From: JANMDU01 sp031375105
GTDB taxonomy: Bacteria; Pseudomonadota; Gammaproteobacteria; Burkholderiales; Burkholderiaceae_C
Reading direction: 5' to 3'
NCBI GenBank assembly: GCA_031375105.1
Contig: JANMHJ010000021.1
Coordinates: 62,001 to 126,000 of the forward strand
DNA: 64,000 nucleotides
The notes under the pieces were generated by a model, which was not told the DNA's origin, ran no database searches, and was given only the letters and a program-made list of their open reading frames with translations. Position 1 is the stretch's first letter, and each line of letters starts with the position of its first letter. This document shows, one piece after another, positions 16,850-25,731 of the stretch. The translations under genes were made by a program, and so were the position numbers.

Positions 16850-17584
16850 ATGCGTCCTATAAAGGCAATATTTACCTTCTTAAAAGGCGTCCTGCATCTG
16901 CTGCACGGCATGTGGACGATCACCATGCGCTTTCCCAAAGCCAATGGTGAAAAGCAAAGCCAGCTGATCGCCGAATGGGCGCGCGGCATGTTGCGTTTGC
17001 TCAATGTCACGGTGCGCGTGCAAGGTCAGCCTGTGCAAAAAGGCCCGATGCTGGTGGTGATCAACCATGTCTCGTGGCTTGATATTTTGGTGATGCTCGC
17101 CGCCCAGCCGGTGAGCTTCGTGTCTAAATCAGAAGTAAAGCATTGGCCGATCATCGGCTGGCTCGCCACCAATGTGGGCACGCTCTACATCGAGCGCACC
17201 AAAGCCCGCGATGCCCTGCGCGTCGTCCATCAAATCGCCGAGGCCTTGCGTGAAGGCCAACTCATCGCCGTGTTCCCCGAAGGCACGACGAGCGATGGCA
17301 AACAAGTGCTTCCCTTCCACGCGAATCTCCTGCAAGCCGCAGTATCAGCAGCCAGCCCCGTGCAACCCGTGGCATTGCGCTTTTTGGAAGCCTCCGGCGA
17401 GCTGAGCATTAGCCCGGTCTATATCGGCGACGACACCCTCCTGTCCTCCATCTGGCGCATGCTCCATGCCGCACCCGTCACAGCGCAGCTTGATTTCTTA
17501 GACCCCATCCAAAGCAGCGGCGTGCCACGGCGCGAATTGGCTGAGCAGTTGGAGCGGTTGATTTCTTCTCGTTTGAATGGCTGA
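16850..17584 (+). CDS. plsC: 1-acylglycerol-3-phosphate O-acyltransferase
   Basis: 244 residues, membrane-associated enzyme making phosphatidic acid. Motif I is NHVSWLDILVM (His and Asp of HxxxxD, about residues 67-77), motif II is GTLYIERTK, motif III FPEGTTSDGKQVLPFHANLL and motif IV VQPVALRF. One N-terminal hydrophobic segment. The start follows repeat copy 7 with no clear ribosome site, so translation may depend on coupling or on an unusual leader. Confidence 0.9.
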   Translation: MRPIKAIFTFLKGVLHLLHGMWTITMRFPKANGEKQSQLIAEWARGMLRLLNVTVRVQGQPVQKGPMLVVINHVSWLDILVMLAAQPVSFVSKSEVKHWPIIGWLATNVGTLYIERTKARDALRVVHQIAEALREGQLIAVFPEGTTSDGKQVLPFHANLLQAAVSAASPVQPVALRFLEASGELSISPVYIGDDTLLSSIWRMLHAAPVTAQLDFLDPIQSSGVPRRELAEQLERLISSRLNG

Positions 17585-17586
17585 GT

Positions 17587-17649
17587 TACTATTTATTTGA
17601 TAGCAATCTGCGCAGGTTTTATAACGGGTAGTGGCCGATTCGGCTTAAC
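17587..17649 (+). repeat. palindromic repeat family, copy 8
   Basis: TACTATTTATTTGATAGCA, ATCTGCGCAGG, TTTTATAACGGGTA and GTGGCCGATTCGGCTTAACA. A near-consensus copy between the convergent plsC and GNAT genes. Confidence 0.9.
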
Positions 17650-17688
17650 AATCTACTGATTGGCGAGCTGCGTATTTCGCACCACCTG

Positions 17689-18108
17689 CTATGCATAGTC
17701 CTTGCTCTGTTTGTCTGAGCGAGGCCATATGAAGCTGGTGGTTTGCTTTTTCCAGCCTTGCTTTTCATAGAATTCTTCTTTACCTACAGCAGAAGTTAAC
17801 GTCGTGAACGAGTAGCCTTCCAAAGAATCTTTCAGGTAGAGCAACATATTAGCTCCGATACCTTTGCTTTGAAATTCAGGATGGATCACTAAATCCACAA
17901 TCAATGCATAAAACTTTCCGTCGTCAACAGTACGCCCGAATCCAACAAGAACATCGTTTGAATATGCAAAACGAACAAAGCTACTTTTTTCAAAGGCAGC
18001 CTGTATTTCTTGTGGACTCCGGACACCCCAGCCAACGAGAGAAAACAACTCTGAAGCTCTTTGCCAATTGACCATATCGATGTTGTTACTAAATTCAATA
18101 TTCATCAT
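17689..18108 (-). CDS. GNAT family N-acetyltransferase
   Basis: 139 residues from the ATG at 18108 (MMNIEFSNNIDMVNW). The acetyl-CoA loop is VIHPEFQSKGIGANMLLYLKD (about residues 75-95), and FYEKQGWKK is the terminal GNAT motif. This subtype is common and usually of unknown substrate. The base composition is more AT-rich than its neighbours, which hints at a gene of different history. An alternative ATG at 18126 adds six residues. Confidence 0.75.
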   Translation of the reverse strand: MMNIEFSNNIDMVNWQRASELFSLVGWGVRSPQEIQAAFEKSSFVRFAYSNDVLVGFGRTVDDGKFYALIVDLVIHPEFQSKGIGANMLLYLKDSLEGYSFTTLTSAVGKEEFYEKQGWKKQTTSFIWPRSDKQSKDYA

Positions 18109-18394
18109 GAGTTGTCTCAGTTTCATTCATTTGGTAAAGGTTTGTGCGCTATAAAAATCACTCGCTTTGAGTTTTATTCCGAGGTCGTTTTCATAGCAAG
18201 AAATCAGAATTTGCAACGCTCTTATTGTTGCCGATTTGTGATGCATACCCTCAACATCTGCTTGCTAATCCTTGATTGAGAAGGCAATGGGTCGCGAATA
18301 ATCGCGCAAATCTTCACTCTTATCACGCCACTTTTTTCTTGCTTAGAGAGCAATAGAACCAAATTCTGTCATCAACTACTTCAGGAGTAACTCA

Positions 18395-20461
18395 ATGAAA
18401 ATCGATTTCTCGGTAAAAACAAATGTCATGAGGCTGTGTGCACGCTGGGGTCAGTTGATGCTGTGGATGGCGATTGGATGGATACCTGGTTGGGCTGCTG
18501 CCCAGTCTGTCGCCTCGTTCACTGTGGTCAATGCTGACACGGGTGTCGATATCGCCAGCTTTGCGTCAGCTGGCACGGTATCCATCGCCACAACAGCAAG
18601 AATCAATATCCGCGCCAATGCAATCGGTGCAAAGAGTGTGGTGTTTACTGACGGCTTCAGCACGACAACTCGAATTGAAAACAATGCACCCTACGCCTAC
18701 AAAGGCAACAGCGGCGCAGTCTATGCACCTTGGGCGCCAGCGGTCGGCAGCTACGTGATCAACGCAAAGCCTTATTCTGGATCAAGCGGCTCTGGCACAG
18801 CTGGCAACACGGCCAGACTCTCCCTGACGGTCGTCAGTGGCGTAACGCCACCGCCGCCACCCCCTCCTCCGGTAGCGAACGACAAGCCTGCGACTCGAAA
18901 CGACGCCGCGCGCTTCCTAGCGCAAGCCACCTTCGGACCGACGGATCTAGATATTGATCGCTTGATGAGCGTCGGTTACTCGGCTTGGATCAACGAGCAA
19001 CTCGCCACGCCAGCCAGTGGCTCGCATTTGGCGTTTTTCAGAACGCTCAAAGATGGAAACGATAAGGAGGTCGCAGCGACTTTCTGGAAGCAGGCACTCA
19101 CCGGATCAGATCAACTGCGCCTTCGCATGGCGTATGCGCTGTCTCAAATTTTCGTGATCTCGCTGGAAGACGGAGATGTGGACAATTACGATCGTGCAGT
19201 CGCTGCTTGGATGGATATGTTGAACGCGCACAGCTTTGGCAACTATCGCGATCTGCTGCAAACCGTATCCACGAATCCGATGATGGGCCTCTACCTGACC
19301 CATCTTGCGAATCAGAAGGCCGATCCCGCAAGTGGCCGCGTACCTGATGAAAATTACTCACGCGAGCTGATGCAGCTTTTCAGCATCGGCTTGGTCGAGC
19401 TGGATCAAGATGGCCGCCCTCGCGTGGGCAATGGCGGTGTGGCACGCGAGACTTACACCCCGGCTGATGTTTCGGAACTTGCCAAGGTATTCACTGGCTG
19501 GAGCTGGGCTTGCCCGGCGAAGGATAGGAATTGCTTCTTGCGCGGCGAATCCAATAATCGCAGCGACTCTGACCGTGATTTGAAGCCCATGGTTGCCTAT
19601 CCGGATTTTCACAGCGTCGAGGCCAAGGCCTTCTTGGGCATCACCATCCCAGCGGGCACCAGCGCTGCAGACAGCTTACGAATCGCGCTAGATCGCCTCG
19701 CAGCGCATCCTAATGTCGGCCCTTTTATTGGTCGGCAATTGATCCAGCGCTTTACCACCAGCAATCCCAGTCCAGCTTACGTGAATGCAGTAGCCAGTGC
19801 GTTTAACAACAATGGTGCGGGCCTGCGGGGCGACTTCAAGGCCGTCCTCAAGGCGGTACTGCTCCATCCTGAGGCTCGCTTGGTGAGCGATGTGTCAGGC
19901 AAGGTGCGCGAGCCCGTGCTGCGTTTGTCGGCCTTCGTTCGAGCCTTCCCTCATCGAAGCGTGTCAGGCAAATATGAAATTGATCTCACCAACAACCCCG
20001 CCAACGCATTGGGCCAAGCGCCCTTGCATGCACCCTCCGTGTTTAACTTTTATAGACCAGGCTATGTTGCGCCAGGCAGCCAAAGTGCCGCGCGCAATTT
20101 GGTGGCTCCCGAATTGCAGATCATCAACGAAACCAGCGTTGCGGGCTACGTCAATTACATGCGCGATAGCATCAGCGGCGGTGTCGGTTTTTCCGCTGGC
20201 TATGGCTTAAATCGGCGCGACCTGCAAGCTGACTACACGGCGGAGCTGGCTCTGGCAAGCGATGTGCCTGCGCTGGTGGATCGCGTCACGAGCCGCTTGA
20301 CCTATGGTGCCATCGGTGCTGCACGCCGCGCAGAAATCATCAACGCGGTCAGCAGCATTTCCTTGTCTGGCAATAGCTCACAAACCACGGCAAAACGCCA
20401 GCGCGTCAATGCCGCCATCCTCCTCACGGTGGCATCCCCCGAATTCATCGTGATCAAGTAA
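18395..20461 (+). CDS. secreted DUF1800 protein with N-terminal Ig-like domain
   Basis: 688 residues. Signal peptide (residues 1-36, cleaved after WAAAQ region), a beta-rich domain to about residue 145, a run of eight prolines near 152-159, then the DUF1800 domain from about 170 to the end (RNDAARFLAQATFGPT ... PSVFNFYRPGY ... SPEFIVIK). The function of DUF1800 is unknown; it nearly always pairs with DUF1501, which follows after 13 bases. AGGAG precedes the ATG. The pair probably acts in the periplasm or cell envelope. Confidence 0.88.
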   Translation: MKIDFSVKTNVMRLCARWGQLMLWMAIGWIPGWAAAQSVASFTVVNADTGVDIASFASAGTVSIATTARINIRANAIGAKSVVFTDGFSTTTRIENNAPYAYKGNSGAVYAPWAPAVGSYVINAKPYSGSSGSGTAGNTARLSLTVVSGVTPPPPPPPPVANDKPATRNDAARFLAQATFGPTDLDIDRLMSVGYSAWINEQLATPASGSHLAFFRTLKDGNDKEVAATFWKQALTGSDQLRLRMAYALSQIFVISLEDGDVDNYDRAVAAWMDMLNAHSFGNYRDLLQTVSTNPMMGLYLTHLANQKADPASGRVPDENYSRELMQLFSIGLVELDQDGRPRVGNGGVARETYTPADVSELAKVFTGWSWACPAKDRNCFLRGESNNRSDSDRDLKPMVAYPDFHSVEAKAFLGITIPAGTSAADSLRIALDRLAAHPNVGPFIGRQLIQRFTTSNPSPAYVNAVASAFNNNGAGLRGDFKAVLKAVLLHPEARLVSDVSGKVREPVLRLSAFVRAFPHRSVSGKYEIDLTNNPANALGQAPLHAPSVFNFYRPGYVAPGSQSAARNLVAPELQIINETSVAGYVNYMRDSISGGVGFSAGYGLNRRDLQADYTAELALASDVPALVDRVTSRLTYGAIGAARRAEIINAVSSISLSGNSSQTTAKRQRVNAAILLTVASPEFIVIK

Positions 20462-20474
20462 CAGGAAAATAGCC

Positions 20475-22043
20475 ATGCAAAACTCCAAAAACATCACCGG
20501 TGCACCTGCGATCCACGCCCATGCATCGCGTCGTCTCTTCATGCGCCAAGCCAGCGCCTTGTCTCTGGCCGCTGGAGCGGGCGCTCCGCTGGCATTGAAC
20601 CTGCTCGCTGCCGGCTCCGCTGCTGCACAAACAGCGGGGGACTACCGTGCGATCGTGTGCCTGTTCATGTTTGGCGGCAACGATTCATTCAACATGGTGC
20701 TGCCCACCGACAGCGCATCGTGGGCAGCCTACGCCGCGATGCGCGCATCCATTGCGCTACCTGCGCCGGGCACGCCGCTCAATCCGAGCGCCAGCACCAG
20801 CTCTTTGGCGCGATGGGGCGGTGTGCTGCCCATCCTGCCCACCAACCCGCAAGGGCGCAGCTACGCATTGCACCCCCTCATGGGCAGCCTGCAGACGATG
20901 TTCAACACTGATCGACGCTTGGCGGTGATTGCCAATGTGGGCCCCTTGGTCGCCCCAACGACCAAGGAGCAATACAACCAGCCCTCGCATCCCAGGCCCC
21001 TGCGGCTTTTCTCGCATAACGATCAACAAAGCATGTGGCAAACCATGATGCCGGAAGGTGCGACAGCGGGCTGGGGCGGTCGCATGGCCGACCAACTTGC
21101 AAGCAGCAACAGCGCAGCAGCGTTTACCGCCATCTCCGCTTCAGGCAATGCCGTCTGGTTATCGGGGCAGCAAGTGCGCCAATACCAAGTCAGCGGCATG
21201 GGCGCCCAGCGCCTTGGAGCTGACAATAACAACCTCGTCTACGAATCCTCGGCGGTTGCCAATGCACTGAACAACATTGTTCGTAGCGCTCAAGGCAGCC
21301 ATGTCCTTGAGGCCGATGTGGCTGCCATTGCCGCCCGCTCCATCGCCGCTGAAAGCACCCTGCGCGGCGCACTGCGCCCACCCAACGATCCCGCATTTGG
21401 AACACCAGCATCGGGCAGCTACAACCCCAGCAGCGACCCCAAGCTCGCATACATCAGCCCGTCTAACGGTAAGCCTGAGTTCAGCGCCTTAGCGCAGCAA
21501 TTGCAGGTGGTCGCGCGCCTCGTGCAAGCAGGCATGTCAGGGGCAACGGGTGTGAAGCGGCAGGTGTTTTTTGTGAGTGTGGGCGGGTTTGACACCCACA
21601 ACAATCAAAACCAGCAACACAACGAATTGATGGCGCGGGTGGCACATGCGATGCAGTATTTCGACACCACGCTGGGAGCCATCAACGCACGTAACAACGT
21701 CACCACCTTTACCGCCAGCGACTTTGGTCGCACCTTCACCACCAATGGTGACGGCACCGATCATGGCTGGGGTGCGCATCAGTTTGTGATGGGTGGCGCG
21801 GTGCGCGGCGGCGATCTATTCGGTACATTCCCGACCCTGGTTGCCAAGAAGCAGGGTAGTAACGATTTCGACAGCCCCGATCAGGTAAAAAATGGTGCGA
21901 TGCTGCCCACGACTTCGGTCGATCAGTTAGGCAGCACGCTAGGCCGCTGGTTCGGCCTGTCAGACCGTCAGGCACTGTCGGTGTTTCCGAATTTGGCGAA
22001 TTTTGATATTGCGGCACGCAATCTGGGGTTTATGCGAGCATGA
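20475..22043 (+). CDS. DUF1501 protein with twin-arginine signal
   Basis: 522 residues. The N-terminus has ASRRLFMRQASALSLAAGAG, a twin-arginine-type signal, with likely cleavage near AAAQT (about residue 54). The DUF1501 body has LFMFGGNDSFNMVLP, SVGGFDTHNNQ and FTASDFGRTFTTNGDGTDHGWG, which resemble the metal-site blocks of alkaline phosphatase/sulfatase-like folds. Export in folded state suits a cofactor- or metal-binding enzyme. Co-transcribed with the DUF1800 gene; the partner relationship is known but no activity is. Confidence 0.88.
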   Translation: MQNSKNITGAPAIHAHASRRLFMRQASALSLAAGAGAPLALNLLAAGSAAAQTAGDYRAIVCLFMFGGNDSFNMVLPTDSASWAAYAAMRASIALPAPGTPLNPSASTSSLARWGGVLPILPTNPQGRSYALHPLMGSLQTMFNTDRRLAVIANVGPLVAPTTKEQYNQPSHPRPLRLFSHNDQQSMWQTMMPEGATAGWGGRMADQLASSNSAAAFTAISASGNAVWLSGQQVRQYQVSGMGAQRLGADNNNLVYESSAVANALNNIVRSAQGSHVLEADVAAIAARSIAAESTLRGALRPPNDPAFGTPASGSYNPSSDPKLAYISPSNGKPEFSALAQQLQVVARLVQAGMSGATGVKRQVFFVSVGGFDTHNNQNQQHNELMARVAHAMQYFDTTLGAINARNNVTTFTASDFGRTFTTNGDGTDHGWGAHQFVMGGAVRGGDLFGTFPTLVAKKQGSNDFDSPDQVKNGAMLPTTSVDQLGSTLGRWFGLSDRQALSVFPNLANFDIAARNLGFMRA

Positions 22044-22123
22044 TCAAGTCAACTCTTGATGATCACAAGGAGTGGTTGGTGTCCACACTTCGGGGACAGG
22101 TTCAATACAAGGCAGCGGAGAAT

Positions 22124-22186
22124 CGCTATTAATTCAATAGCATACTACGCACAGAATATAACGGGTAGAAGCCGATTTGGCTTAAA
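22124..22186 (+). repeat. palindromic repeat family, copy 9 (near consensus)
   Basis: CGCTATTAATTCAATAGCA, TACTACGCACA, GAATATAACGGGTA and GAAGCCGATTTGGCTTAAAA. The best-preserved right end, GCCGATTTGGC, forms its own small hairpin. It sits between the convergent DUF1501 and fbpC genes. Confidence 0.92.
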
Positions 22187-22189
22187 AAA

Positions 22190-23263
22190 TCAGAAGGTCA
22201 CCACATGATCCACTTCAGCGCGAATCCCGATCCACTCGCCGAGTTTGTGGTCATGGTGGCTGGGCACATGCGCCATCACTTGTTCGCCGGTTTTGAGTTC
22301 TAGCGTGTAGAGAAACTCATTGCCGCGAAAGGCTTTGCGGATGATCTTGGCTTGTACGGGGGAGGCATCGTCGTGAATGATGTCGTCTGCGCGTAGCAAA
22401 ACTTCTACTTCGCCTTCGGGCAAAGCTTCCAATATGTCTGGGCTGATATCGTGCAGCTCGCCCACGGGCGTGACGACGTGTTTATGCAGGCCGCCATCTT
22501 CCTCATGCAGCTCCACGCGGGCTTTGGCAAACACACCGTGGCCAATGAAATCAGCCACGAAGCGGGTGGCGGGGCGGTGATAGAGCGTGTAGGCATCGGC
22601 CCATTGGTGCAGCTTGCCTTCATGCATCACGCCGATCACATCGCCTGTGGCAAAAGCCTCCAGCTGATCATGCGTCACCATCAGCGCCGTGGCACCCGCA
22701 GCTTTCAAAATACCGCGCACTTCATGGGCTAAGCGCTCGCGCAAATCCACATCCAGATTGGAGAACGGCTCATCGAGCAGCAGCAATTGCGGCTTAGGTG
22801 CCAGCGCCCGGGCAAGCGCCACGCGCTGCTGCTGCCCACCTGACAATTCATGCGGCATGCTGCGCCGCGAGGCTTCCAAGCCCACCAGCGCGAGCACCTC
22901 GCGCACCCGCTCGCGCCGCTCGGCATCAGGCAAATGCATGATGCCAAAAGCCACGTTGCGGCCAATGTCCATGTGCGGAAAGAGTGCGTAATCTTGAAAC
23001 ACCATGCCGATGCGCCGCTGTTCGGGCGCTTTGGTGAACGCTGCACTGCTCACAGTTTCCCCGGCCAGCTCGACGCTGCCGCCGCTCAAGGGCTCCAGCC
23101 CGGCCACCGCTCTGAGCAGCGTCGTTTTGCCGCAGCCTGAAGGCCCGATCAACACGCCGATCTCGCCTGCTTTCAAGCCAAAGCTCACGCCATCCACCGC
23201 GCTGGGCGCTTGAGGCAGCTGGCTTTCGTAGCGCACGCTTAAGTTGTTGAGTTGGAGGAACAT
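22190..23263 (-). CDS. fbpC: ABC transporter ATP-binding protein, Fe(3+)-type (FbpC-like)
   Basis: 357 residues. Walker A GPSGCGKTT, Q-loop VFQDYALFPHM, signature LSGGQQQRVALARAL, Walker B LLLLDEPFSNLD, His switch MVTHDQ, and a C-terminal OB/TOBE domain from about 240. CUT-type ATPase driving ferric iron uptake with the permease encoded divergently. The ATG at 23261-23263 (MFLQLNNLSVRY) fits the family. No substrate-binding protein gene is nearby, so it must be encoded elsewhere or the complex is shared. Confidence 0.87.
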   Translation of the reverse strand: MFLQLNNLSVRYESQLPQAPSAVDGVSFGLKAGEIGVLIGPSGCGKTTLLRAVAGLEPLSGGSVELAGETVSSAAFTKAPEQRRIGMVFQDYALFPHMDIGRNVAFGIMHLPDAERRERVREVLALVGLEASRRSMPHELSGGQQQRVALARALAPKPQLLLLDEPFSNLDVDLRERLAHEVRGILKAAGATALMVTHDQLEAFATGDVIGVMHEGKLHQWADAYTLYHRPATRFVADFIGHGVFAKARVELHEEDGGLHKHVVTPVGELHDISPDILEALPEGEVEVLLRADDIIHDDASPVQAKIIRKAFRGNEFLYTLELKTGEQVMAHVPSHHDHKLGEWIGIRAEVDHVVTF

Positions 23264-23275
23264 CAAGCGTATTCT

Positions 23276-23296
23276 AAATGAGTACAATTCTCATTT
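23276..23296. promoter_or_regulatory. Fur-box-like palindrome between fbpC and fbpB
   Basis: AAATGAG, seven bases (TACAATT), then CTCATTT. On the minus strand it contains TGAGAATTGTACTCA, close to the 7-1-7 Fur consensus TGAGAAT-N-ATTCTCA. Located between two divergent iron-transporter genes, it is a sensible iron-responsive operator. Confidence 0.7.
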
Positions 23297-23315
23297 AAAT
23301 ACATAAGCCTATCTT

Positions 23316-24947
23316 TTGCAACGCCTTTTCAAAATCCCTTTGCTGCTGATTGCCCTGCTGGTGGCGCTGCCTGTGCTGGCGATTTTTGCATCGCTGCTGC
23401 AATGGAACAGCGCCAGCTCGGATATTTTGGCGCAGATGGCAAGCACGGTGTTGCCGCGTTACGCTATCACATCCATAGCACTCTGCGCAGCAGTTGCAAC
23501 GGGTACAGCCCTGATTGGCATGTCAACTGCCTGCGCGGTAACGCTTTTTGAATTCAAAGGCAGGCGCATGTTTGAATGGGCACTGCTCTTGCCGCTGGCG
23601 ATGCCTGCGTATGTCTCGGCCTACGCTTACACCGATTTTTTGCAGTATTCAGGCCCTGCACAAAATTGGATAAGGGATAGTTTTGGCCTGCAAGGCCGCG
23701 TGTTGCCTGAGATTCGCAGCACCTGGGGCGCGGCGCTGCTGTTTATTTTTACGCTTTATCCGTATGTTTATCTGCTGGCGCGCGCTGCCTTGGCAGAGCG
23801 GGCGGCGCATTTGATGGAAGCGGCTCGCCTGCTCGGCGCGCCCTTGGGCACCCGCGTGCGACGCATCGCGCTGCCGCTGGCTCGCCCGGCGGTGGCAGCA
23901 GGCGTGGCGCTGGCGCTGATGGAAACGCTGGCCGATTACGGCGTATCCAGCTATTTCGGCATTCAAACCTTCACAGCAGGCATTTACAAAGCTTGGCTCG
24001 CGATGGACTCCCCAATAGCCGCCGCGCAACTGGCTGTGATGCTGCTGATCGTGGTGGCTGTGCTGTTGAAAATTGAGCGGCATGCGCAGAAGCGGATGCG
24101 CTTTTCTGCGAGCAAAGGATCTCGCGGAGGCAGCATGGAAGCCAAGCCTGTGTTGCTCACGGGCACACGGCAATTGAATGCGCAATTGCTCTGCGCGTTG
24201 CCGATCTTCCTGGGCTTTACGCTGCCTGTTCTGATGATGCTGCGGCCTTTGCTCAGCGGCTTCTCAGATGCAGACGCCATCCCGCTGCGTTTGGCAGACT
24301 TTGCGCAATGGGCACTGAACAGTTTCAAACTCGCAGGGATTGCTGCGCTGCTGGCCACGGCGCTGGCGCTGCTGCTGGCTTTCTCGCAGCGCCGCAGCCC
24401 AAATCAAAAGAGCAGCCGCTTCACGCAAGCCATCGCGAAAATCGTGGGCATGGGCTATGCCGTGCCAGGCGCGGTGATCGTGGTGGGCTTGCTGATACCG
24501 GTAGGTTTGTTGCAGCAATGGCGGCCTGAATGGAGCATCGGCGCACTCGTCACCACCACCGTGCTCGGCGTCGTTTGGGCGTATTTGGTGCGCTTTACGG
24601 CTGTGGCACTGCAAAGCATCCAAAGCGGTTATTCGCGCATCCCGCAAAGCTACGACGATACCGCCCGCATGCTCGGCAGCAATGGTTTTGAGCTGCTTAC
24701 GCGCGTGCATGCACCGCTCCTGCGCCGCAGCGCCTTGGTTGGCATGCTGCTCGTCTTCGTGGACGTGATGAAAGAGCTTCCCGCCACGCTGGTGCTACGC
24801 CCTTTTAACCACGACACGCTAGCTGTGGTGGCTTATCAATTGGCCAAAGACGAACGCCTGGCTGAGGCCGCCCTGCCCTCGCTGGCGCTGGTTTTTGTGG
24901 GCTTGATCCCGGTGATCTTGCTCAGCCGATCTTTGCGCACACGCTGA
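23316..24947 (+). CDS. fbpB: iron ABC transporter permease, fused two-domain (FbpB-like)
   Basis: 543 residues with about 12 membrane segments and two binding-protein-dependent permease domains; the EAA loops are EAARLLGAPLGTRVRRIALPLARP (about residues 168-191) and DDTARMLGSNGFELLTRVHAPLLRR (about 447-471). It moves ferric iron into the cytosol with FbpC. The only plausible start is TTG at 23316, with no clear ribosome site. Residues about 50-66 (YAITSIALCAAVATGT) are encoded by a repeat-family sequence (copy 10) yet the protein length is normal. Confidence 0.88.
   Translation: MQRLFKIPLLLIALLVALPVLAIFASLLQWNSASSDILAQMASTVLPRYAITSIALCAAVATGTALIGMSTACAVTLFEFKGRRMFEWALLLPLAMPAYVSAYAYTDFLQYSGPAQNWIRDSFGLQGRVLPEIRSTWGAALLFIFTLYPYVYLLARAALAERAAHLMEAARLLGAPLGTRVRRIALPLARPAVAAGVALALMETLADYGVSSYFGIQTFTAGIYKAWLAMDSPIAAAQLAVMLLIVVAVLLKIERHAQKRMRFSASKGSRGGSMEAKPVLLTGTRQLNAQLLCALPIFLGFTLPVLMMLRPLLSGFSDADAIPLRLADFAQWALNSFKLAGIAALLATALALLLAFSQRRSPNQKSSRFTQAIAKIVGMGYAVPGAVIVVGLLIPVGLLQQWRPEWSIGALVTTTVLGVVWAYLVRFTAVALQSIQSGYSRIPQSYDDTARMLGSNGFELLTRVHAPLLRRSALVGMLLVFVDVMKELPATLVLRPFNHDTLAVVAYQLAKDERLAEAALPSLALVFVGLIPVILLSRSLRTR
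23463..23512 (+). repeat. palindromic repeat family, copy 10, inside fbpB
   Basis: GCTATCACATCCATAGCA, CTCTGCGCAG, CAGTTGCAACGGGTA. It matches the family through the first palindrome, CTGCGCAG and ACGGGTA, and loses similarity beyond. It is read in frame as part of a membrane segment. Confidence 0.65.
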
Positions 24948-25098
24948 ACTGTCAATCCAACCGTCACCAACACGCTTGCAGCATCAGCTTGATGCGCTCA
25001 CGATCTGAGCTTGTGTGCCATGATGCATCATTCCTCCACTGATCGCATCTCTGCCTTACCTCACCAAACAAGAAACCATTTGCGGCCATGGCGCGGAT

Positions 25099-25731
25099 TT
25101 GCAGATTCGCTCTTTGCTTGATCGCAGCCAATTCGACGATGCGCTGGGCGATGCTGAGCAGGCGGGCATTTCCTCAGCGGCTTGGCCATTGTTTGGCCTG
25201 CTCTGGCCTTCAGGTCGCGTATTGGCGGGAGCCATGGTGTTGTTTGAAATTCAGGGCAAACGCATTCTGGAGCTGGGCTGCGGGCTCGCATTGGCCAGCT
25301 TGGTGCTTCATCGGCGCGGCGCTGACATCACGGCCAGCGACAACCATCCGCTCACACCCGCCTTCCTTCTTGAAAATCTGCGCTTGAATCACATGCCCGC
25401 CATGAAATACCAAACAGGCAACTGGGCTCAGGCCCATGCCGATTTGGGCGAGTTTGATCTGATCATTGGCAGCGACGTGCTCTATGACCGCGACCAACCC
25501 GAGCAACTTTCGCAATTTGTAAGCGCACATTCGGCGCGGCGCGTACAGGTGTTGATCGTTGATCCAAACCGTGGCAACCAATCCAGCTTCAATCGTAAGA
25601 TGGGCTTGCTAGGCTATGCCCACAGCCCACAGCGCATCACCCACCTGCCCGATGGCACGGCCTACAAAGGCCAACTGCACAGCTACTGCCGAAGTCACTC
25701 TGAATCTGAATTTTTAAAAGAAATAGCCTGA
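25099..25731 (+). CDS. SAM-dependent methyltransferase (lysine/protein N-methyltransferase-like)
   Basis: 210 residues from a TTG. SAM motif I is ILELGCGLALASLVLHRRGADITASDNHP (about residues 55-83) and motif post-II DLIIGSDVLYDRD (about 117-129), as in the METTL21-like/NNMT-type group. Family-like sequence (PYLTKQETICGHGADLQIRSLLDRS) extends upstream in frame to about 25051, but no ATG, GTG or TTG is available before an in-frame stop at 25021-25023, so the true start is a CTG (25039 or 25051) or the 5' end is damaged. The IS insertion at 25727 changed its last residues: the reconstructed C-terminus was LKEIGILPL, now LKEIA. Confidence 0.72.
   Translation: MQIRSLLDRSQFDDALGDAEQAGISSAAWPLFGLLWPSGRVLAGAMVLFEIQGKRILELGCGLALASLVLHRRGADITASDNHPLTPAFLLENLRLNHMPAMKYQTGNWAQAHADLGEFDLIIGSDVLYDRDQPEQLSQFVSAHSARRVQVLIVDPNRGNQSSFNRKMGLLGYAHSPQRITHLPDGTAYKGQLHSYCRSHSESEFLKEIA
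25711..25726 (-). repeat. palindromic repeat family, copy 11, first fragment (interrupted by the IS)
   Basis: TTTTTAAAAGAAATAG joins, once the IS and one target copy are removed, to the repeat at 26796-26842. It forms the TTTTAAG...GCC end of the element in reverse orientation and encodes the end of the methyltransferase. Confidence 0.7.

Noticed and set aside
18141..18170. GTGCGCTATAAAAATCACTCG as a degenerate copy of the main repeat
   Set aside because: Only a few bases match and neither palindrome is present.
22081..22110. GTGTCCACACTTCGGGGACAGG as an IS remnant
   Set aside because: Too short and without inverted ends or a transposase fragment to support it.
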